From positions 798,667 through 862,666 of the forward strand of contig KE546970.1 in NCBI GenBank assembly GCA_000442125.1: a stretch of 64,000 nt of DNA, read 5' to 3'. Made by a program: the position numbers and the translations under genes. Positions 1 through 8,924 of the stretch are shown here, piece after piece. The notes under the pieces were generated by a model, which had not been told where the DNA came from, did no database searches, and saw only the letters and a list, made by a program, of their open reading frames with translations. Source of the stretch: Opeltia flavorubescens. Its lineage: Eukaryota > Ascomycota > Lecanoromycetes > Teloschistales > Teloschistaceae. The first letter of the stretch is position 1; each line of letters opens with the position of its first letter.

Positions 1-418
1 CAAGAACTTTATGAAGGACAGGTCTAGTATAACACGGAAGACGTGGGTCCTTGATGTACGGTGATCGGACTTTTCGATGTCCGTCTGCGTGGAGTAGAAG
101 TGCAACCTAAATTAACGTGGCACTGAAATCATCTAAAAGTCCTTGCTGTAGATCTGGGGACTAGCTTACGCCTATCGATATGTCGAATACAAGGCGCTCG
201 TTACCGTTGAAGCAGTGCTTGGGACTCTGATCAGCCCGCTCAATAATTTACCTGCGCAGTCAATTTTATGTTTGATACAGAGCATTCATGAAAGTGAAGA
301 TATTGAGTTCGACACCATTACATGCTATGAAAGGTCCAGCGTGCTACGCACCTCGCATGCCGAAAAATTCAGAAATTACATGTCGTAGTATTATTATGTG
401 TTGTCTATCCTCATGTAG
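1..418. other. left-edge non-coding stretch
   Basis: No coding region, RNA gene or repeat could be recognised here. Its right part is expected to hold the 3' untranslated region and polyadenylation signals of atg22, which ends at 419 on the minus strand. A short plus-strand reading frame that starts at 288 is antisense to atg22 and has no family features. Confidence 0.4.
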
Positions 419-2569
419 CTATCTGGCAGCCTCTTCATCGATCAAACTTATTCCACCACCAGGATCGGCGGCCGCGTCCTCTCTCTCCCCGAGTTCCTTG
501 GCCATCATTGCACCTTCTTCCTTACCACGATCGACATTCACTAACATCATCAGTGGCAAAGGCACCAGTATTAGTGCACCTAAAAAAATGAATGCTGGTC
601 TGATGTTACCATATCGATCGGTGATCTGGTCGTTCCTCTAAGTCAGCATTGCAACGGTAATTCAATATAAATGTTGTGCAACATAGAATCAAAAATGCTG
701 CTGCAGTAGGGTTGAGGACCTGCCTTACCATTCCCACTATCGCAGGGCCGAAAATACTCGAGCCTTTATCCGTTATCGCGTACAGGGCATAGAAGGCGGC
801 CTCGGATCCTGGAGGGATCAGCTCTCCATATAAGCTCCTGCAGTAGGAGGATAATCCTCCTAGGACGACACCATATACGGCACCGAGGAGGTACATTTCC
901 CACGGCTGTTGCAGTCCGAAAACGCCCAGGTTCTTGATGGTAGGAACATATCCTATAAGAGCATACAATGGAATCAGCTCGAAGATGCAGATACATGCTA
1001 CGATTGTCCTTGCTGGTGGCAAATCGAAAAGTCGAGACACTTTGCTCCACAGGAATGCGCCAGCAATACCGAAGATTGTGACAACAACGTTGATCATCGC
1101 GAGCTGTGCAGGCGTCATGCCAAGTTCAGTCTTCCCGAAGAGAACGGCAGTGCCGCTTACTGTCGCGATACCGTCACTTAGAAGAAACCACGCGGCAAGG
1201 AAGAGGACAATGTCCTTCAGATGGCGTGCACGCCGTACTGTTTTCCACAGCGAGGTCCATGCGTATGTTATATATCTTGCCCAGTCACGTCGTTGTTTGC
1301 CCTTGGTTGAGAACGGGACAGGCGGTCCCGGTCGAGGGCGAAGCCACAATGCGGCAGGAACGGTGAAGACTAACCACCACGATCCAACGAAAAATAATAC
1401 AACGCGAAGTGCAATAGTAGTAGAATCAGAAACGGTTTTAGTAACTAGGATTATGGCAACAGCGACGAGTTGGACAATGACCGCTGCGATATAGCCAATG
1501 CCAATACCATTGGAGGATATTTTTGTCGACAGCATCAGCTCCGAAGACACTGCTGGTCTAAAATGCCACTGTGATGGATCGTTCCGCGACTGCTCCAATA
1601 AGTTATCAGTCGGGCTTTCCATGTTGTGATCTTCATGCTCAAAATTGCTACTGTCACCCACATCCACTTCGTTATGCGTGTCTAACGCAGCAGCTTGAGT
1701 AGTGGGGTGGTGTCTAACCAGAAGCGGGAGAAAGCTGTTGAGGAGAACAAAAGAAGCCCCAAAACACACGTTTGCAATTATAGCAAGAAGCCCACCAGAT
1801 AAATAAATTGCAGGAACAACAGCGATAAACAGCATTGTCGCTACAGCACCAGTAAATGCGAACACCAACAGCAGTCGTTTACGATAGATTCCATGATCGG
1901 CAGCTCCTGACATGGAGATGATTACAAGGGACTGTATGAAGACACTGATGGAGAAGGTGTACATGGCAAAACTGGCCGTGTTGATATCGATACCCCAAAG
2001 TTGTATGATGCATGGTCCAGGATTTGCATGTGGCGATGAAGCTTGGAGATATAGCTGAAAGACAGATGCATTTTCCGGGGTATTGATAATGGATTGATCG
2101 AGGTTGCTTGTACAAGATATAGATCTGTCCTGGAGCAAGACTCCTCGCTCGCGTGCGAGTTGTTCCAATGTGATAGGAATAAATGATCCTGTCAAGTGTT
2201 GGGTCAGCTTTGAGAAGCAAGATCCTGAATGCCAAACTCATATCTTAGGCCCAGTATTGGGCTTGCAACGTATACGAAAAGCATCGGCGTTGGTCTACGA
2301 AATCAATCGCAGTGGTCTGTCAGAGCTCGAAATTCGCATGTACAAGATTTATCGTGATCACCTCCTGAAAAAGATCAAGTTGTCAAAGACTGATGCATAC
2401 CTATACCACAGACAACAAAAACCTCGGCAGCAAATCCATAACTATACCAGCCCCACAGCTCTTTCTTACTGGTCAGCCTGGTATCTTCTCCAGCATAGCG
2501 AGCTGGCAGATCAGTGTGTTCGTGGTTATCCATATGTCCCAGAGGAGAAGTGGGCGTTGAGGATATCAT
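419..2569 (-). CDS. atg22: autophagy-related vacuolar amino acid effluxer Atg22
   Basis: Three exons: 2569-2401, 2188-729 and 637-419 (615 aa). Exon 1 carries the typical Atg22 start, RYAGEDTR followed by [12 protein letters not shown], and reading continues across the first intron into [16 protein letters not shown], the family's first membrane segment. Exon 2 holds the remaining hydrophobic spans of an MFS-like carrier, with an acidic loop rich in D, E, S and N after the fourth span. The signature [21 protein letters not shown] lies near its end. Exon 3 supplies [12 protein letters not shown], the last span and a charged cytosolic tail. Family knowledge: Atg22 releases amino acids from the vacuole after autophagic breakdown. 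Both introns have GT-AG ends and a CTGAC-type branch site. It is transcribed away from med14, with the 2.2 kb gene-free stretch upstream. The start codon could lie further upstream, but 2569 agrees with the usual N terminus. Confidence 0.9.
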
Positions 2570-3020
2570 GGATTCCTCGTCATCGGCTTCAAAGGAGGGA
2601 GTGGGAGACTGGAAGGAGGCTTTGGCACTCGAAAATTGCCGTTGAATGCGGGACGATTTCGATATATCATGACGAGGGATCTAGATACAGCTTGAGCTGT
2701 GGAGAAGGATGAGCGCGTTGATTAAGAATTGGCATGCGAACCATGATGAAGCTGCCTGACACACGCAGGAAACTGGTTGCTAGAGGAAACAATAGGCGAG
2801 CTAAGCAGGAGTCAAGCTGGCTGCCATCCGACTGGTTGGCGCATGACTGGTTCGATACAATTGGTCACATCAGCATCAGCTTGCACGCTACCTTGACAGG
2901 CAATTATCAATCGCACCATCCATCCAGAGACGATGGATGACAGTGAAGATATGAGGGGTAGACGACATCCGGCTGCTTCATCTTAGGGAATCAGGCGTGG
3001 TCCTTGGCGCGTCGTGACTA
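2570..3020. other. 5' flank of atg22, no gene seen
   Basis: Normal base composition. The short plus-strand frames here overlap or lie upstream of atg22 antisense to it and show no domains. The promoter of atg22 should lie here. Confidence 0.35.
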
Positions 3021-3640
3021 CCTTAGCGGAAGGCTATAGTTCTAGATCATGGTATTATAACAGCTTCAGTGCATAATACTGCCTTTCGGCGGTTGTATTA
3101 CTAGCTCAGTATATAAACTAAGGGGCGTCTTTATTAAGTGTGCGTATTAAAATTAATACAGTTCTTACCAGCTAACAGTTCTAAATTAGTTTCTTAAAGG
3201 GTTCGTACAAAAAGGAATAACGCGCTGTTGATAAGGACTATTTATAGCTAGGAACTGCTAAAACTGCCAAGCTTCCAGGCTCGGGAGAGAGCTGTAAGAA
3301 AAGCTGTCAACGTTGTAGAAATTTGAGCGTCAGATTCGAGCGATTCATACGATTTTCTCGTAGGGAAGGATTCTGGCTGGTCTAAGGGTAGGTAGGTGGT
3401 AGTAGCCTAAGGGTGGCGTAGGTGCAGGTTGCATGCGCCCGGTAGATCAAGCGGTAATTTATATATAAAAAAATTTCTAAAATTTCAAGTAGATTTCGCT
3501 GATAAGTAGAGTAATAAGAACGATTTTTTAGAAAAAAACGGTATATAATATATAACGTACGCAAACTGGCACTGCCTAAAGGCGGCCTAGGCGTAAAAAA
3601 ACGACTCCCGTAAGAAACCGTCTAGGAACCGTTCCGCTAC
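3021..3640. repeat. AT/TA-rich patch, probable RIP-mutated repeat relic
   Basis: Composition changes sharply from the flanks. TA-containing words are very frequent (for example tattaaaattaatac and ggtatataatatataacg), while CA and TG dinucleotides are scarce. This is the signature left by repeat-induced point mutation, which turns CA into TA in duplicated DNA of Pezizomycotina. No reading frame of note and no recognisable transposon protein remain, so the class of the original repeat cannot be told. The patch sits in a gene-free gap between atg22 and med14. A simple AT-rich spacer is the alternative. Confidence 0.45.
3381..3593 (+). repeat. degenerate direct repeats of a GCCTAAGGGTGGCGTAGGTG-like unit
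   Basis: A 20-base unit at 3405-3424 (gcctaagggtggcgtaggtg) recurs at 3574-3593 (gcctaaaggcggcctaggcg) with four differences, three of them transitions. A weaker copy, tctaagggtaggtaggtg, starts at 3381. The copies lie within the AT/TA-rich patch and stand out by being GC-rich. They may be pieces of one decayed repeat. Chance similarity of a short unit cannot be excluded. Confidence 0.3.
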
Positions 3641-4737
3641 TGAAATCTGAATCTACTATGGGTCGCTAAGGTAAAGCAGATGTCGCAGAAGAGCTACTCA
3701 TAAGTTAGTAACCACCTGACAGCTTGCTATCTCTTAGCATAGGGTAGTGGCGTTATCGGACGAGCCGATGAGGCATCAATCACAACCCTGCAATGATGCT
3801 CAAAAGGACTGTCCGTCGATACCAAGGCATCGATATTGATTGGTTGCGCAAAGCTATCAATTCAACGGTAGCGACATGCTTCTACCATTGGTGCTCCTCT
3901 TTCCAGCGCATGCCACACGAAAGCCTCTCTTCTCTGCTGTGTACCTCATAAAAAGAGTACAGCAAACATTTGATAGTAGCTCGAATGTTCGTCAAGCAGA
4001 GAAGCCGTAACTTACTCAATCTGGTCTGATGGTTGCTCGATCTATATTGCGGCCAACAGAAGAGTCCCTGATTAGAAAGATAGCGTCGTTTGTAACAATT
4101 GTCCGGAGCTGCTATCCAAAGAAGCTCCTTGGTGAGACACTAGGGGTGAAGTGGGATTTCGAAGCCTCTGTGCGAGCGTTGAAGATACAATGACAACGAT
4201 AGCCTTGAAAACATAGAATACCTATTTTCGTCATTAGAAGTACTATTTTACAGGGTAGGCACTCGGGCGAATCCTCATAGCGATGTGGATCGATAAGGTG
4301 CAGATAGACTTCCCTGCCCTCGCTGAAACAATGGAACAATCCAACCTTAGCCTAGCCTTCTTCCGTTCATACCCATTCTTCTCTCTATAGACTTACTACC
4401 ACTTTTGTCCCTCCTTACTATTCCTTCGACGGTGCGCACTTCTAAAATTCAAGCTCATCACTTGGCCCCGCCATTAAAAGTACCGGAGCCATTCCCTTCC
4501 AAGTGCAATCTCTTATCCTCATCCGCGATCGAATTTTCCTAGGATGAGGATGTAGCGTCTCCTCAGCCACAAGCGCCCTAGCTTAGAAGGCTGTGCTGGG
4601 AGTGAGGAGACCTTTCGGATGCACTACAGAAAGGCAACATAGCGGACGTACATCGTGCGGAGGGTGGGAAGCTGGAGCGGCCAACTGGGGGGGAGGGTGG
4701 AACAGGGGACGAGAGCGAGCAGCAAAACCAGCAAAGA
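3641..4737. other. gene-free flank upstream of med14
   Basis: Base composition returns to normal and no supported gene is seen. A minus-strand frame of 75 codons at 4112-4339 has no family features. The med14 promoter and 5' untranslated region should be in the right part. A pyrimidine stretch ending in cttcacag just before 4790 resembles a splice acceptor and may mark a 5' UTR intron. Confidence 0.35.
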
Positions 4738-7700
4738 ATGCCGGGACTACTAAGGGCCGAAAGTGACCATCGCTGTCTTCTTGTGTCTTCACAGGCTTCC
4801 AACTTAAAATCGGCCAATATGACAGACGCGAAAGGTGGAAGGCGCGTCCGCGAAGAAGAGCTGGATGTCCATTCTCGAACTGCCAATGGATTTCGGGAAA
4901 ACGACAACAGCACACAGGTCAATGGTGATTTGGCAGCATCTCGAGCACCTCTAGACAAGTCTTCTGCAGAAATGGAGGACGGGTCAGGCCAGCTTCCTCC
5001 GGAGATTGAACATATCAGCGAAGGATATCTACCGCTGGCAAACATCGTCACACGCCTCGCCCAGGACACCTTTAATGGACTTAGTGAATGCATCAACGAC
5101 ATGTCTGGCTTACCTGTGTTGCAAAGAGATGAAGATACCACCGCCAGCGCGCCGCAGTTCAATGTGGAAAAGAAGCAGCGAATGTTGGTCTTTGCACAAG
5201 AGCAAAGAGCACAATTCATCAAGGTCCTCGTACTCTCGCAGTGGAGCAGGCAAGCAGAGGCTGTCAGTAAAGTTATCGATATGAAACAATGGCTGGAACT
5301 TCGAAGAAGATTGTATGATGGTGCCTGTAATTGGTTAGGGGAGCTAGCGCGGATCATGGAAATGGAAAGAATGCCAAATCCTGACCTAAAGACGGCTCTA
5401 GAAGTCCTTTCGTTGGGGAAAGTTCCTGGTCTTCCGGATCTAGGCTACCTGCCTCCGCAACCTTTGTCACCCCAACAGCTTCTCGAAGCCCTTCGAGGAA
5501 TCAGCGCACAGCTCTCGCTTCGCCTGCACCTTCACGATAATATCCCACCTGGTTTCAGAAATCACTCCGTTGCCAACGGTCGGGCTACCTTCAGAGTGCC
5601 TGACGAGTTTGAAGTTGACCTTTCCATTGCTGACGGCGATCCCTCCACGCAGCTCTATTTTATTGACTTTCGCTTCACATTTTCACCAATGACGGCAGAG
5701 CTATCCGAGGGTCAGCTACGTGTTGAGCTTGAGCATAGGGTCAATGAAGTTCTCCGTCACGATGGTTTGAGAGGGTGCTATCGCTTCCTTCACGATTTTG
5801 TCTTGAGCCATAAAATCAACATTCTCAGACATCAGGCATATCGGCTGTCGCAAGAAACATGGTCTGAGCATCTAAAAGTAGAGGCAGTGCATCGCTCACT
5901 TGTCATTCAGTATTGGGTCGGTCGCCCGGGAGGTAAGAACTGGATAGAAATAGGTGTTCGTCGCCGGAAACTTAGAAGATCATCATCGTTTTACCAAGAA
6001 GAGGACGAGCCGCACATTTGGATTCGATGGTTTCGGGCTGGGAAAGAAATAAATGACATCCCTGTCGCCTTTAACCACAGAAACCTGTCAATTGAGGTAA
6101 TCCTCAAACAGATTATATCTGCGCATACAGACATGATCTTCAAGCAGACCATGGCGCGGCTCAAAGAACACCCGCTCTATTCTAAAAACATTCTACGACT
6201 GAAGCGTAGGCAATCTGTCGCGGAACCAGCAAAATCAAAACTCTACGTGCAGCTTACCGCAACCCAATCATGTAAGATCATACAAGAAACCATAACCGGA
6301 AGACTCGCGCTGCTGCCGGCATCGTCACTTAACAGCCGAGCGGAACGAGAACTTAATGGGATCATATCACTCGAAAACGATGCGTCGTCTCGAATCGTTC
6401 AACTCCGAGCAATTGCAGCTTGCGAAGAAATGGAAAATATGGTCAAATGTCGTGGATGGGAAGTTTTCAGGTCGTTAAGGCTAAGTCAAGAGAGCCTAAG
6501 ACTGCGATTTGGCAACGATACACTCAAAGCTTGTCTCTTCAGGAAGGGATCATGGAATACGCAATGGCTCTTAGCCTTCACAGCGAGCTTGGCAGGTGAT
6601 CTGTGGTGGATCGTGGAGCTAAATGACAGAACTTCAAAGACAATCTCGACTGCAATGCAGGGGCCTTCCATCCGAGCAGCTTTCAGATTACCCATGAATG
6701 AGCCCGGCCCCGTCTCCAAGGCACTCTCTGCTTTGGATCTGACTCAGATCGAGTGCTCCGCCGCAGGCCTGATATCGCAGTTTGCAGATTCAAGGCAGCT
6801 TGCTACCCAGAACTTTGCGCACAGGCTAGTGAGACACTTGCCCAAAACCTCACAATCGGAGCTTCCCACTCTTTACGTCCAATTCCCTGATCAACATGCT
6901 CAAAGATTCCAAAAGTCCCCTGAACCCTCTACGATCCCATGGAAGAGCCAGACTATCAGAATCTCTTTCATAGGCGTCGAGCCGTCTAAGTCTCTGACAA
7001 AACACTTTGTTGTAGCTCAAAGAGGTTCTGCTACTCTTCATTCTCAGAAACTCGAGTCCGTAATTGGGGATTCCGTCAAGTTTCACCCAAATTCGGGCGC
7101 TTTTGCGTTCTGTGTGACGACTAAGGTTGGCCAATCAACGATCCCGGCCGTCCTCGATCGTCTCGCACGGGTACAGCGTATAATGGATTATACCAGTACA
7201 TTACAAGCTTTCAGGTTGAAAGGTCAAAACCTCTCGCTAGACCATCTCGAATTCACGTACGCTGCGGAATCTGAAAATTGCCGTGTAAACATATCCTTTA
7301 CAAGCTACTTGCCTCCGCGATTCTCTTTGAATCTTGGCAACCCACATCTTCGCATACAAGATCAACTCAATACACTATTCCGCCAGACCAATGGCTTGGA
7401 TCGAATCATCCGTTTTCTCCGGCTGAGCTTGCCCTTGATGCGCGCGTTTGTGGCAATTGAGGCCGCACATACGACTGATACGGTGATCATACTGCCTCGG
7501 TCGGCCGACTGGTATCAAGTGCGATACCAGGACCCTCCAGGGCGGTTCGATTTGAGGCTCCGAAGACGAAGGGAGAAGCTCATGTGGTTCGTACAGCAGG
7601 TCAGCTCAGAGAAGGGTGAGAAGCAAGATAAGCGGATACACGATCAACTTAACAGCATCATCAAAGGAAGAGGCAAGGGCTGGCTCGGAGTCAATCCTGG

Positions 7701-7860
7701 GATAGCGGCCACACTCAAAGGCGTAGAAGTTCTTCTTAAGAGGATAGATGACATTTTCCTTCAGGTGCCGCCTGCTGAGCCTACGTCAACGGGCGAAACC
7801 CAAGACTTCAAGGGTCAGAAACGGAAAGCGGACAACAGTTATGTGGTTGTTCTGGAATGA
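4738..7860 (+). CDS. med14: Mediator complex subunit 14 (Med14/Rgr1)
   Basis: One uninterrupted frame of 1040 codons. The Med14 N-terminal block starts near residue 97 with YLPLANIVTRLAQDTFNGL and continues through a helical region with KKQRMLVFAQEQRAQFIKVLVLSQWS and IDMKQWLELRR, which are close to other fungal Med14 proteins. The C terminus ends in an acidic and hydrophobic tail, VVVLE. Family knowledge: Med14 is the backbone that joins the head, middle and tail of Mediator in RNA polymerase II transcription. The protein acts in the nucleus. The start is uncertain: the Met at 4738 is the first in frame, but the Met at 4819 (27 residues on, MTDAKGGRR) may be the real one because the intervening stretch looks like 5' UTR with an acceptor-like site. 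It is followed by a 1 kb spacer and the trehalase on the same strand. Confidence 0.92.
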   Translation: MPGLLRAESDHRCLLVSSQASNLKSANMTDAKGGRRVREEELDVHSRTANGFRENDNSTQVNGDLAASRAPLDKSSAEMEDGSGQLPPEIEHISEGYLPLANIVTRLAQDTFNGLSECINDMSGLPVLQRDEDTTASAPQFNVEKKQRMLVFAQEQRAQFIKVLVLSQWSRQAEAVSKVIDMKQWLELRRRLYDGACNWLGELARIMEMERMPNPDLKTALEVLSLGKVPGLPDLGYLPPQPLSPQQLLEALRGISAQLSLRLHLHDNIPPGFRNHSVANGRATFRVPDEFEVDLSIADGDPSTQLYFIDFRFTFSPMTAELSEGQLRVELEHRVNEVLRHDGLRGCYRFLHDFVLSHKINILRHQAYRLSQETWSEHLKVEAVHRSLVIQYWVGRPGGKNWIEIGVRRRKLRRSSSFYQEEDEPHIWIRWFRAGKEINDIPVAFNHRNLSIEVILKQIISAHTDMIFKQTMARLKEHPLYSKNILRLKRRQSVAEPAKSKLYVQLTATQSCKIIQETITGRLALLPASSLNSRAERELNGIISLENDASSRIVQLRAIAACEEMENMVKCRGWEVFRSLRLSQESLRLRFGNDTLKACLFRKGSWNTQWLLAFTASLAGDLWWIVELNDRTSKTISTAMQGPSIRAAFRLPMNEPGPVSKALSALDLTQIECSAAGLISQFADSRQLATQNFAHRLVRHLPKTSQSELPTLYVQFPDQHAQRFQKSPEPSTIPWKSQTIRISFIGVEPSKSLTKHFVVAQRGSATLHSQKLESVIGDSVKFHPNSGAFAFCVTTKVGQSTIPAVLDRLARVQRIMDYTSTLQAFRLKGQNLSLDHLEFTYAAESENCRVNISFTSYLPPRFSLNLGNPHLRIQDQLNTLFRQTNGLDRIIRFLRLSLPLMRAFVAIEAAHTTDTVIILPRSADWYQVRYQDPPGRFDLRLRRRREKLMWFVQQVSSEKGEKQDKRIHDQLNSIIKGRGKGWLGVNPGIAATLKGVEVLLKRIDDIFLQVPPAEPTSTGETQDFKGQKRKADNSYVVVLE

Positions 7861-8924
7861 TAGTTAGTGTGACGGCCTGGTGCAGATCGCTCTTGCGCTG
7901 GATGTATTACTACAGGGGTCTTTTCGAATTTTTCTACGTGACATGGGCGGCTGGCCTAGAGCCTGGCTGGATGGGTGGAAGCGTTGCCATGATTTAGGTT
8001 TCTTACGATATTTCAATACCCCCGACGAAGACTCTCTCCTTGCGTAAAGATCCTGATTTCAGGATCTATTAGATATCGGCAGTGGAACGATTGCAATTGA
8101 TCATTACTGTAACAGTGCTAAGCTTTTGCCACTGTAAGATTTCCAAGCCATATCCAGCACATAGACACGGAACGATACGGAAAAATGTGGCGGCGTATAC
8201 CAAGACCAGCGATCATAGAGACATATCTATATATGTATATATCTCTTATTGATTGTGACAAGCTATAGGTTGGTATGTAATCGCTGTTTAATTGACGTAC
8301 AATTAAAACGAAGCTGTCAACTATCCACTCAAGTCTCAAGTCAATAAGCGTAGTGTGTGATTTTGACAACTGAATTTTTTCCCCTCAAGTTTTCACTGTC
8401 CTCGCAACGACACTGATATGCCGCTTGGGTGATAAGCCTGCAGGCGCGGGTGAAGCGGCCAACCGGGACGCAGCTAAACGTACAGACCAAATGGATGGCA
8501 ACGATGATCACGGGCAATACTATGCGACATTCGATTTCAAAGCCTATAAATATTCGCTCTTGCTACGTTGGTTCACGAACGAGGAAGCGGTTCATCGGGC
8601 TAGAAACCTGCCACTCTGGCTGCCGAATCTACGTCAATCAGAAAACGGTACCAGTGAAAGCTCAACTTGTAAGAGCTAGAGTATGTGGGTATTTAATGAT
8701 TTCCACTATAGCTCGTTTGCTTAACATAGGCATCGAACAATGATAGCAGGTGGTTTCTCTACTCCCCTTACTCCACGAATGTTAAACTGTGCTTCAAAAC
8801 TCTCAACCTCTATGCTTTCCTGCAACAAGGCTAAAGCTCTCAATAGTCTCTACTTCAGTCTAGCAATAGATTTATGTGTTTTAGAAAATTGTTCTGAAGC
8901 TGAATCAATTCTGTATAGATGGTA
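7861..8924. other. spacer with TA microsatellite, med14 to trehalase
   Basis: Holds the 3' UTR of med14 and the promoter region of the trehalase gene. A short alternating tract of ta/at units lies at about 8224-8244 (atctatatatgtatatatct). The small overlapping plus-strand frames at 8425-8743 show no domain, and their product composition does not look like a conserved protein. Confidence 0.4.

Noticed and set aside
2104-2712. 202-codon plus-strand frame
   Set aside because: It lies antisense to atg22 exons 1 and 2 and their intron, and has no domain features.
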